In this document: positions 31,735 through 41,387 of the stretch, piece by piece | How positions within the stretch are numbered: the stretch's first letter is position 1 | Layout: every line of letters starts with the position of its first letter | Source of the DNA: Aporrectodea caliginosa | Lineage: Eukaryota > Annelida > Clitellata > Crassiclitellata > Lumbricidae | Direction of reading: 5' to 3' | Assembly (NCBI GenBank): GCA_020284085.1 | Contig: JACEVL010000520.1 | Location: forward strand, 484,501 to 548,500 | DNA length: 64,000 nucleotides | Program-made: the position numbers and the translations under genes | The notes under the pieces: generated by a model | What the model saw: only the letters and a program-made list of their open reading frames with translations | What the model was told of the DNA's origin: nothing | Database searches by the model: none

Positions 31735-33745
31735 TGCTTTTGGGAATTTGTTTCGATGGTGCACGACCATTTGCAGAACAAACTGTTACTCTTCCTCATT
31801 ATCTGACCAGGGCTTCATTAAATGACTTCATGAGAGCAACTCCTTTCTTCGCCGAAGTGGTGCAGACATCAGGTAGTGCTTTTGTAAGTGGATTATGTAT
31901 CGGAGGAAGCCTCTTTGGAAGTTCATCAGATCTCTGATTGTTGCGCATGCTGTAGACCATGCTCTGCTTTTCGTCGATGGTGACTGAATCGTCAAAAAGG
32001 CTGAGGCCATCCAGGGTCTCCGACAAAATACCAAAGATGTCATTAAATGCTGTTAGGGCGACCTGTGAGACTTCCTTGTCTTGGTTGGTATGGATTGCCT
32101 TTATGCATTCTAGATCGTTCTTTGGGGCTCATTGGGTGGGTACAGATGAACCAGTACTTCACGTAAGTTGTTGTCACAAAAAGGGACACTCGAAGTAAAT
32201 GATTCCACACCTTTTGAGAATAGGATTGTCGAGATGCCCTCTGAGCTCTGGCGTTGTTGAATGGGAAACTAATCCCTGAAAAGCCACATCTTGATCGCAT
32301 AGATCGCACGTGCCATCCAACGCGCGCGGTGAAATGCCCCTGGTTACCTGAACTTTATTCTTTTTGGTGGAATTCCTCCTTGAAAAATGACTGTTAGCTC
32401 TAGTAGCTCTTTGTAGTCGTCGCTGTGATATTCAGTACTCAGTTGCTGCAATGCAAAAGCATGACATTGTCTCGAATTTCTGTGACACGCTGTGCTGCAT
32501 CTTTATCCTCCATTGCTGTGCGATACTTGGCTTGATCTATTTGCGGCCAGAAGTCGCGGAAATATCCAAAGCGTTCCAATTTTGGAGACCTTGCAAAATC
32601 ATGCAGTGAAAACATTTTTCCAGAACAATTTCAGAAACGTAATGTCGACATGTCAAGAGTTCCTTTCCTAATTCCGTTTCCAGCTTGATGCATACACCGC
32701 CCTTGCAACCCGTGTTGCTTGCCGCTGTGTCGAAACACGTGGCCATGATTCTGTCTTCCAATCCCCAACTTCTGATATCGGCCAAACATGCATCTGAAAT
32801 GACGGCATCTGTCCCGGATTGGATTTTGGGGATGGCCAGTAGCTTGGTCACATCCTTGCCAGATACCATTATTGGAAGGCGATCAACACACCCTCGTCCC
32901 TCGTCCTGTATCACCTGTCATGATCTTGCCGTCCCAATGAACAGTAAGAGGAACCTTAGGATCGATAGATTCACGTATCTCTGCTGCTAGGGCTGCACGG
33001 TTATCTTCCCTAGCTCGATGGATCGCTGAAGGACTGATCATCAGCTCACCAGCTGGTGCTGCATATATAGATTGGATGCACCGAGAGCAGACAAAATGTG
33101 AGAGGCCTTCCTGCTGCTGGTTTTGGAGCGATCTAGAGCTGCTGCAACATCACGACTAACTACAGAGATTGTTCCCTTTCGCTGCTTTCTTGGCCAAGCA
33201 GATGTCGAAGGTTCTGGCTCTTTTCCTGAGCTATCTGATGACTTTTCCCAACAGAGAAACCTCCTTAGCTGTGCTAGCACGATAAAGTTCCTCACGCTCT
33301 GCTAGTGCTGCTGACCTTGCCAGCGTCCTCTCTTCTTGCCTTGCAAGTTTGATATCAATGCCTGCCATGGAACCACGTCGTCGTTTCTCATGCTGTGCTT
33401 TTAAAAACTGCCGATCCTCTTCTATCTTAATTATTGTCATCGCATCTTTATACGCAATATCAAAGGATCCTGCAGGGAATCCTTGAGAGAATCGCGTTTT
33501 CCTTTTCAGTTTCTGACTCCCTTGAAATATTTTTGTCGAGGTTTTTGCCATTCCTTATGAAGATGTCGTAGCTGATCCCAAACACGATTCTTAGCCCTCG
33601 TTGGAATCCGTGCTCTTTCCCAAATTGGAAGTACCATTGGTTAGCGTTTCTTTCACGCTGTCATCCAGACTCTGATTTCTTAGTGTATGGAAATTGAACA
33701 GCACCTTGAGAACCTCTCCTCGTGTAGGAAGTTTCGCATAACCGA
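31735..33745 (-). pseudogene. Transposase-like gene, frameshifted (unit A)
   Basis: Reading on the minus strand across several frames gives a consistent order: GYAKLPTRGEVLKVLFNFHT (about 33740), DIAYKDAMTIIKIEEDRQFL then RRGSMAGIDIKLARQEER (about 33440-33330), VPLTVHWDGKIM (about 32950), VDRLPIMVSGKDVTKLLAIP, DRIMATCFDTAASNTG (about 32750), LLTCRHYVSEIVLEKCF, YVKYWFICT and LSLFDDSVTIDEKQSMVYSM (about 31990). The CFDTAASNTG ... CRHY pair recalls the second catalytic Asp and following Cys-His region of RNase-H-fold transposases such as hAT. I know this as a repetitive family of invertebrate genomes without a clear name. It is broken by frameshifts and stops. Confidence 0.6.
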
Positions 33746-34054
33746 AGTATTCTTCAGTACTGCTTATCATAAAAATTTCGGAATTGTTTTAATCAATTTT
33801 ATCATCTCACCTGCGATATGATGCATTAATAAAAACCACTACTACCCGCCATTTGCAACACGAGACCAGTGACACAAACAGCACGAGATCAGTTACGTCA
33901 TCATCGTGAATATTTATTAGTTGGGAACCGGCCACTAAGAAAGGGTCTAAGGCTCGCATGTATTGAAATCTTGGATAGAATGCCTATAATCGTAATGCAA
34001 CCGGGTTCCTATTATTTTGCGCTATCATCGAGAGACCCTCCTCCCACAATGAAA

Positions 34055-34210
34055 CAAACACAGTAAGCGCTAAGGTAGTCGGTAAATTCGCCATGTAATG
34101 ATTTGTAAACCAGCAGTGCAAGTATGTATTTAATGCGGTACTGCACTGGAAGCCAATGTAGTAGTGGCGTCACATGGCCGTATCTCCGACAGTTGCAAAT
34201 AAGTAAAGTA
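34055..34210 (-). mobile_element. LINE C-terminal remnant
   Basis: The minus strand reads HVTPLLHWLPVQYRIKYIL and then LLVYKSLHGEFTDYLSAYC, the typical CR1/L2-group post-RT motif (HWLPV ... K.LHG..P.YLS). It is joined directly to channel-derived sequence on its 5' side. Confidence 0.7.
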
Positions 34211-34480
34211 CCCGACAGAATCGCCTGAATAGCGGCAGAATCGTTTTTTGGCGTCATTGTTTTGCACAGTTGAAGAGGCCTAATAATGGAGGTGTTTTGC
34301 GAGCAGTTTGTGGATCGAAAAGTTTTCACCCATAACCGTTGCACTCCACTATCATAGATTCTAAATTCTTAGGATATCTATAGTACAGCAGGGGGTGTTT
34401 ACGTTAAAATTCAGCAACAGTCGTATGCTCATCCGTAGATCGTCGTAGGTCTTAATGTTTTCTGGTGCCAGCCGGAGATG
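34205..34480 (-). pseudogene. DEG/ENaC fragment (unit A)
   Basis: The minus strand reads PENIKTYDDLRMSIRLLLNF then NVNTP, and after a frame change TNCSQNTSIIRPLQLCKTMT then PKNDSAAIQAI. These align with the extracellular stretch after TM1 in intact paralogues (WNFLKLIDTFNTNIP ... KPLKLCTTLKPNNNAAAISA). It stops at AIL, where the LINE remnant begins. An identical arrangement is found in unit B. Confidence 0.75.
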
Positions 34481-34855
34481 TGCGGAAGGGCAAAATTACT
34501 TCCGCGACCGGATGTCCGTGCATTACACAATCGTGCTTAGTGCCAGCCGTTGCCAGTCTCAAAGGAGGAGGGTGACGCTAATGGTCTTTGTTACTACACA
34601 GCGTTGTTAAACTGCAGAAAAGTAGACGACAAATAGACGTACCTGGAATAGACGTACATGTTCAGTCTATATGTTTCTTTTGCATTGTAGGTTATTCTAC
34701 TGGAGACCTATTTTATTGTATTGTGTAGCCTTGTCTTTTTACATTTACCGGGCGTAGAGGTGGAACTGCTTGTTACAATTATTGATATATTGTACGATAG
34801 GCCTATTGTTATAAGATAGAAACCCGTTTTTAGGAGGATTGTGAAAAAGTCCTTT

Positions 34856-34898
34856 AAAATAAATAAATAAATAATAATAATAATAATAATAATAACGA
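34856..34898. repeat. (AATA)n/(AAT)n microsatellite
   Basis: Short A/T-rich tandem run; the unit B copy at about 44513-44550 differs in repeat number. Confidence 0.8.
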
Positions 34899-34964
34899 CA
34901 ATTTATATGGCGCCGTAACGCGACCATACCGCTACAAGGGCGCCTCACGTACAACTAATGATAG

Positions 34965-34972
34965 CTGTGCAT
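34965..34972. other. Empty target site of the unit B transposon
   Basis: A single CTGTGCAT stands here where unit B has the 44627-46509 element flanked by two copies. It shows that unit A has the pre-insertion state. Confidence 0.9.
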
Positions 34973-35659
34973 ATCAAAAAGGTCTTTTAGTCTTTGGGGT
35001 TTCTGCCCCATCACTAGACTCAGAGTTTTTGACACAGTCTATATCACAGCTATCACGATCTGAAGTATCAGATTCAAATAAATTGGCTGCTGTTTTAATA
35101 CTACTGTACCTGGACTTTGGATCAGTAGTAATAGATTGTCTCTGCACTATTCATTGAATCATTTGTGAATCCAACAAGTAAATTTCAGAATAAGATCTGG
35201 TAGAAGGTTTTGAACATGCCAACCTTTGAGCAACTCTGAGTAGGCTTCTTGAAGGGAACTGTAGGGCCTATAAATTCCCGGAATGAATCAATCCTAGTCA
35301 GTTTCCAATTAAAACGTACTGAAAACAAGCAAGTCAATAAAGAGATTGGAAACACCGGATACATTAGACTAGACTGTTTGTTGTTGGGTATTTTAGGATT
35401 TTTCTGGCAATGTAATTTTTTTAATAGGCTAAAAGAATAATTTAAATTTAAACTTGTACAAAGTTCCAATAATCTAATTTTCTAATATGTTAATAATATG
35501 TTCTGACCCGATGCCAAACTTTAGCCAGAACAATTGTCTGGCTAAAGTTTTGAAAATCATTTTGAAAATCATTGTTTTGAAAATATTATTATTTACTTTT
35601 GATAGGAAGTGCCTTTCCCTTTTTACAAAATGGTGGATTAATTTGAAATTGGTTATGGA

Positions 35660-36519
35660 ATAGACGTACATCTATGAGTTTGGATTATTAAGGGTCGAAC
35701 TGATCAGGATCGCTCAAATCGGGGAATTTATGTATCGCTATGATCATGACTTGTTACCACTGGTATTCAAAGGCTTCTTTTGTCGTACTTCCAGCATCCA
35801 TTCTTACAACACGAGAGGTTCGAATTCCTATCGTCGTGACTATGCTCACACTAATACTCGTTTATTCTCTATCAAATTTACTGGTACCTTGGTGTGGAAT
35901 AATATCCCTCTAGCTATTCGTTCTTCACCTAATCTCTTGATATTGGAAAAAAAAGCTACGCTCCCTCCTAGTTAATGAATTAATTGACTTAACTTAGTTG
36001 TATTTGTCTTTACTGCTATTTTAGTTAAGATTGTAGCCTATATTGTTTTGTTAATGTCGTTTAATGGTCTCTTCTTATGTTTTTGTTTGTTTATTCCAAT
36101 CTAAGTATCGACTGGCTGTAATTTAGCGGGATCCATGATCCCTTTTGGACCCCATGTAACCAGAAGGCCTACATATCAATTCATTGCCTTATTGTTTCAT
36201 TGTTTTAATCTTTTATTTCCATGTGTTTAACTGTACTTCCCACTCATTCTTTTTACTTTCGATATTTAGTTTAAATTAGTTAAGGTTAGTTAAGATTTTT
36301 ATGTTAATCAAGTCAACAACTGTTATACTTTAGTAAAGCATCTTTCTGTCGCCACATATTATGTTGAAATTGTATAGAGGTGTCCCTACTTAGCGGGAAG
36401 CTTTGATCCCTTCAGGGCCTTCCCTTGTGGCATTCAACAATCCATACTTAAAAGTGCAATCTGATTTGTAATATTATTGTTTATTGTTGTTTGGCTACAA
36501 ATAAACGATTGATTGATTG
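35660..36519 (+). mobile_element. 5'-truncated LINE present only in unit A
   Basis: The flank ATGGA is duplicated (35655-35659, 36520-36524); unit B has it once (47201-47205). The frame 35730-35975 reads EFMYRYDHDLLPLVFKGFF, IHSYNTRGSNSY and LFSIKFTGTLVWNNIPL, a LINE C-terminus. Two successive 3' modules occur, hairpin GCGGGATCCATGATCCC at about 36126 and GCGGGAAGCTTTGATCCC at about 36394, before an ACGATTGATTGATTGA tail. Confidence 0.88.
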
Positions 36520-36524
36520 ATGGA

Positions 36525-37076
36525 TAATATAAGAAAGTGTAAGTAAATATAAATAAATAATTAAGCTTAGGAAAGCCTTAAATGTACAGAAGTCAAGAAA
36601 ATTGTTTTAAAAATTAACATGATTTATTTACTCCTCAGCTCTAATTTGTTCTATTTTATATAATTATTATTTAATCATTTATTCATACAACCGATCATCA
36701 GAGAATAAGGTATCCAATAATCCAGTGACGTCAACTTACAACACAGTCGTCGTTATGTAGAAGTATTGGCCTTCTTTCGCAATTGTGCTACATTCTGGTG
36801 GTTCTGTTGGAAATTGCAGTCTGCAAGTTAACTTGGTATTTCAACGTGAAATAGATTTCCATTGCTGTCAGGCAATGTAGTGGTAGTTTTGTCACCAGTG
36901 TCATTTTCACTTGCTCCTTGTACCGGTTCGAGTCTCTTTGAGGCGATTACTGCGTTATTCCTTCAAGCACAATTGCTCTGCACCACGGAGTCTCTGTCCT
37001 TTGGTAGCCTACTGTGTGCAATTTTGAACCTTGGATGGAGGGTACGGTACAATCAAAGACAGTCGTATTCGTAAAA
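36525..37076. other. Sequence downstream of gene 4, conserved in unit B
   Basis: Near-identical to 47206-47757. Open frames such as 36862-37074 are preserved only because the duplication is young. No domain is recognised. Confidence 0.4.
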
Positions 37077-38669
37077 CTATCTTATTATGCTGTTGGAACA
37101 GCTACTTTTAATGCAAGGGCGACCGTTGTCTGCTACAAGTGCGTCGGCACAAGAGGGCAGAGGGTATTTCTTCCCTTCCTGAATTGAATAAATCAGCTCT
37201 ATTACCTCGGCCGCTGTCAGGACATAGATCCCGAGCCAGAGATTCAAGGAACCGCCGAGATTTGACACCATTGTGTCCCATGACACAGCTGGGACGTTGT
37301 TAATCAGCTGAACGCTTTTCATTTGCATTTTCACGGTGATCTTGATGAAGTTCTGCTCGATCAATTTCAGATTCTGTAACTGATCGAATATTTCCGGCTC
37401 ACTCAAGTTATTGGGGTTCTTCCACAGGTTCTCGTAGACCGCGAATTTCTTCTTATACCGATCGTCGGAGCGAAGGTAAAAGTCATAGAATCCCAGGTGG
37501 TAGTAAATGTTGGGCCATTGGGCTGTTGAACTGCTGTACTCATATTGCGTTTCAGAACATTCGAGTGGACAATCACATGCGTCTCCATCGGGAGCAAATT
37601 CCCAGGAACAACGGAGAACCTTCCAAAACTCGTCTGTTATGTTGTTGTCGACGATATACTTTGGAGAATTTTCGAGAAATCGTGTGATGTTAGCGCAAAC
37701 AGTGTAGTTGCTCATCTGCAATTCGACGTCGGTAAAATACTCGAAGATGTCAATGCAACTGCACATCTGTATGAACTGGCGCTGTCTACACAGACTTATG
37801 CACGTTGCCTGGCCATAAGGTGGTGACTCCTTCTCACCAGGGTAGATGCTATCACGCCTGGTGCAATTGTCGTATGGATATGGCCTTCGGGTGATATTAT
37901 TCTGCTTCACGGTAACAATCAACTCTGTACCTGGAGCTACGTATATTGCAGTCGACGGCCGTGGTTTTACGTCTCTCGGGTGGATCATGACTCTGATCCC
38001 TCTCGACAGAGGAACTCGAATCCAATCGTAAAATGAGTTAATTGTCTTCGAGAAGAAATTATCGAGAAAGACAATCGTGCTGATTCCAGCACCGTCAACG
38101 TACGCTTCTGGCCGAAGCGTCTTGCAGACTTGAAGTGGTTTATTCAGAGACGAGAACTGACTGCAATTGGATGGTACAAAGAAATCCCAATCGTAGGAAT
38201 CGCAATTCACTACAAAATCGTTGTCGGAAGATATTGCTATGATATCGCCGTCATTCAGCAAAGGGATGTTTGCACTAAAAGTCGAAATCATCTGGTGGAA
38301 TCTCCAGACAGTATCGTTAGTTCTCATGTCATCTGGAGCTTGATCTCTTATAAACTGAAGCTTCTCCAAATACTTTTCGTATAACGGAAGATAGCTTTTA
38401 AAATCCGATACCGGAAAAAGATTGCAAATTGTGATATCCGGAAAATTCGGTTTACTGTTAACCACTAAAAAGTTTCTGGCAACTGAATAACGGTTGTAGT
38501 TCATGAGAACCGTTATGACTTGAAACAGCAACATCGAAAAACAGACTAACAACGAAATCAGCCAGAAAGTGCGAACAACCCAACTGTGAGCTTTTATTGT
38601 GCGGCTTACACCTTTCACACCAGTAGTTTCGCCAAACTTTTGCAACTCTCGTTTTATCTGGTCATACAT
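37077..38669 (-). CDS. DEG/ENaC channel subunit with replaced C-terminal tail (gene 4)
   Basis: Open 530-residue frame. Residues 1-495 match gene 5 except for Ile52 (ATA) versus Val52 (GTT) in TM1. TM1 at about 33-56, PNFPDITICNLFPV, CISLCRQRQFIQMCSCIDIF, CDCPLEC and the WPN motif are intact. TM2 retains LGGSLNLWLGIYVLTAAEV; its filter reads GIY where plus-strand paralogues have GVS. The gating motif is Lys19-Gly20. After IELIYS the sequence departs: an 895-bp deletion relative to unit B joins the frame to former downstream DNA, giving about 35 new residues in place of the native 24. The cytoplasmic C-terminus, often used for trafficking and regulation in this family, is therefore novel. Whether it is functional is unknown. 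Confidence 0.88.
   Translation of the reverse strand: MYDQIKRELQKFGETTGVKGVSRTIKAHSWVVRTFWLISLLVCFSMLLFQVITVLMNYNRYSVARNFLVVNSKPNFPDITICNLFPVSDFKSYLPLYEKYLEKLQFIRDQAPDDMRTNDTVWRFHQMISTFSANIPLLNDGDIIAISSDNDFVVNCDSYDWDFFVPSNCSQFSSLNKPLQVCKTLRPEAYVDGAGISTIVFLDNFFSKTINSFYDWIRVPLSRGIRVMIHPRDVKPRPSTAIYVAPGTELIVTVKQNNITRRPYPYDNCTRRDSIYPGEKESPPYGQATCISLCRQRQFIQMCSCIDIFEYFTDVELQMSNYTVCANITRFLENSPKYIVDNNITDEFWKVLRCSWEFAPDGDACDCPLECSETQYEYSSSTAQWPNIYYHLGFYDFYLRSDDRYKKKFAVYENLWKNPNNLSEPEIFDQLQNLKLIEQNFIKITVKMQMKSVQLINNVPAVSWDTMVSNLGGSLNLWLGIYVLTAAEVIELIYSIQEGKKYPLPSCADALVADNGRPCIKSSCSNSIIR
37186..37188. other. Deletion junction in gene 4
   Basis: Unit A reads CCTGAATTGAATAAATCAG. Unit B has CCTGAATTGACTAGG at 47857-47871 and AAGGAATAAATCAG at 48757-48770. 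Bases 47867-48761 of B are absent here, with about 2 bp (GA) of microhomology at the join. Confidence 0.85.
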
Positions 38670-39540
38670 GGTTGATAAGTTGAATCACAAACTCGTGTAG
38701 TTTAAGTGCTTGCTTTTGTTATTTCTCTAGATGGGTAAAGGAACGTGTGACTTACTCTTCTACGAAGTAGCTGTGGTCTGTTTCGAATGCGCCCTATAGA
38801 ATCCACAAAACCTACCTCAACAGTTGTACATGACACAGGTAGGCCTACACCATGATCTCTAGGCTCAGTCACATCAATGCCCACAGGCTTAAACAAGCGC
38901 AAGCGGTCGTTGCAGCTCTACCGTAGCTGCCGTATAACTGACTTGCAGATTATCAGACTCCATTAGTCCTACAAAAATCTATAGATTGACGCACTGAATC
39001 AATGACCAAATGAGCAATGCGTTGGCTGACGTTGATGAGTGCATCAGCTGCACTGGGTAGTGTCGCCCACAATTGAAAATCTATAGACATTAGTGCTTTT
39101 TGAAACAATCAATACCAGACTATTTATGCGTCAGAGGAAACAAAGTCGACATATACAATCATGTATTTATGGTTTGCGTACATAAACCAGCGAATTCGTT
39201 TCCATTAATGTAAAGCCCAATGTCCGTCCATTTTTAGACGTCTAATTGTCTGCTGCACTGTTGTCGCTAGTAGGGTTCTTAAAAGCACTTTGCGAGATGC
39301 ACATTAGCAAAATTGCTTTTACTGAATTTGCTGATGAGTGGCCTACCATCAATTGTGTAACTACGAACCCAATGTTTAGATTGTTTAGCAACTGCGGGTG
39401 CACTACTGCACAAGACTAAAGCTGCAACTAGGGACCGTGTAAAGCCTGATGAATTAGTGAAGACTGTTTTCACAAGTCCTACATGCAAACAAAATATGAA
39501 GTAATTTAATTTGGCTACTGAAGAACGCAGTAGCTAATAA
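38670..39540 (-). promoter_or_regulatory. 5' flank of gene 4
   Basis: Upstream region of the minus-strand gene, same as 50244-51114 upstream of gene 5. It is unlike the 5' blocks of genes 1, 3 and 6. No promoter motif identified. Confidence 0.3.
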
Positions 39541-39544
39541 CTTC

Positions 39545-40225
39545 TATGGCGCCGGTGTCTATGGCGCCCGCTCGATGAGGGACACGATCAGCGAAGAACT
39601 CGAGGCAATAAAGGAATGGGCTACAGATAACGATCTCCGGATGAACACAAATAAGCACAAAAAGATGCTGGTCGCCCGATGATTATGAACATCTATCTTG
39701 CCACATCTTATCCAGGGCATGGAGCGTGTAACCGAGATGAAGATCCTCGGCGTCATCCTTCGAGGCGATCTCCGGGCCACATCGCACGTTGAACGGGTCT
39801 TGGGATCGTGCACTGGATCTCTTCAAGCACTTAGGGTGCTAAGAGCCCTTGGACTATCTCCCGAGGCGCTGTCCACCGTTGCCAGGACCTCGACAGTCTC
39901 CCGCCTCCTCTACGCGTCGCCCGACTGGTGGGGATTCACATCGGCAGAAGATCGCTCGAGATTCGAACGCTTCCAGAGGAAAATGCAACGGATGCAGTTC
40001 CTCTCATGATCCGACATCGAGCCACTCACGGTGAAGGCGAACGCCGCTGACGCGCGTCTGTTGAGGGCGGTGACAAAAAAATGACGCGAACGTCTTGCGG
40101 AGACTCTTCCCGCCCACCGCTCAGCGCCATTACAACATGCGCCTCAGTTATCACCCCATCCAACTTCCGATAAAAGACGACAGAAATGTCGTACCAAGAA
40201 TTTCTTATAAAATACGGTAACATAC
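39545..40225 (+). mobile_element. LINE RT C-terminal fragment (unit A)
   Basis: Reads MRDTISEELEAIKEWATDN, LRMNTNKHKKMLVAR, then in the frame 39698-40009 TEMKILGVILRGDLRATSHV and YASPDWWGFTSAEDRSR, and after a stop YHPIQLPIKDDRNVVPRISY. This is the C-terminal third of a jockey/CR1-superfamily LINE polyprotein. Frameshifts and stops inactivate it. The 5' part including the catalytic box is missing. Confidence 0.75.
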
Positions 40226-41029
40226 ATACGCTAGTTTAAGCCTTCTAGCGAACGGTAAAGTACCCATCAGCAACTGTTACCCCTATATTAGATTTGCCTG
40301 CCTTTTCATTATGTAACTCGCTGCGGTTTGTGAGTCTGTTTTATTCAACGAAGATACATATAAATATAAAATGTGCAATGCATTAACCGATACCGCACGA
40401 TAAATGAAAATGGATTTCTTTCAATAAAAAGTCAGTGAATCAATATTACTCAGTAGGCTATTCAACATGTTTGCGAATTTGCTTCGAGGCGTTATGACCA
40501 TTAATGAATTGATTTTATTAAGCTAAGCTGAAAGTAGTCACGATAATTATTATCCTGTGCCAAATATAAAAACCAAAATCGGTGAACCAATGACCTCAAC
40601 GAATTGCACATGTCAACATGGATTTCAGACTTCGGTAGAGAGACCGGGGGGAAGTAGCAAATTTCGAATTGCACACGTTTTTGGGAATTTATAACAAGAA
40701 CAATTGCAATCTTTTTAATCAGACTATGGCCTTATATTTTAGATATAGGCTAATTATAAAGGAAACGCATTAGATGGATTCATATCAAATACCGGTATAG
40801 CAGAGACCATAAAAATGATGAGCATCGCCGGGTGACAAGTTAACCAGTAACTGGGTATGTTGTAAAATGAGCACTGGCATATTGTAACGATACTGGGGAT
40901 GAGAGTTAAACATATAAAATTTTGCTTCTTTGCTAAATTGTAACACTAAATTTCTTGTAACTACGCGTTAAAAATAAAATAGTCTACCATGTTAGGTAAG
41001 CCCAATAGTTACTTTAAAAGATACAGAAA
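40226..41029. other. Unannotated stretch, repeated in unit B
   Basis: Matches 51800-52614. No gene recognised. Confidence 0.4.
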
Positions 41030-41265
41030 TTGTGCAAGTAAGGGTTTTTTCTAGTGACCCGTTGTAACGTAGACATGAAAAAAATATAGAAACAGTTGGG
41101 TTGCCGACCGTTGCAGCATTGTTGGTTGTTGTTACATTGTTCAGTACCGAGTTCGGTTTTGGCCTAGGCCAACTGTAGCCTAGTAGGCCTATCTATGTTG
41201 TAGGCCTATATGGGAGAGTCTTGGTTAGATATGCTACTTCGAAAGGTCACACACATAATAATGGG
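41030..41265 (+). repeat. GGCCTA-rich terminal segment of unit A
   Basis: Contains GTTGTAACGT, GTAGCCTAGTAGGCCTATC and GTCTTGGTTAGATATGCTAC. Repeated at 52615-52860 and inverted at 28180-28412. Confidence 0.6.
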
Positions 41266-41387
41266 CACGCCGACAATAGAGCGACCGACATAAGAGCGAA
41301 GGGATCTATCAACGGGGCTTATCAAAGGGCAAAATGAAAGGAAATACTGTCAGTAATAATTATTTGTCATTTATATATTCCCTTTAG

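Larger units (their letters stand above)
31677..41293 (+). repeat. Segmental duplication unit A
   Basis: Begins GGCAAAATGAAAGGAAATAC and ends CCGACAATAGAGCGACCGAC. It repeats in the same orientation as unit B (41329-52886) after a 35-bp spacer. Order: transposase-like pseudogene, LINE/channel pseudogene, channel gene 4, LINE fragment, GGCCTA-rich end. It differs from B by the LINE at 35660-36519, absence of the 44627-46509 transposon and absence of 895 bp at the 3' end of the channel gene. Confidence 0.92.

Noticed and set aside
36862..37074. 70-codon frame preserved in both duplication units
   Set aside because: Preservation is explained by the youth of the duplication; no start context or domain supports a gene.
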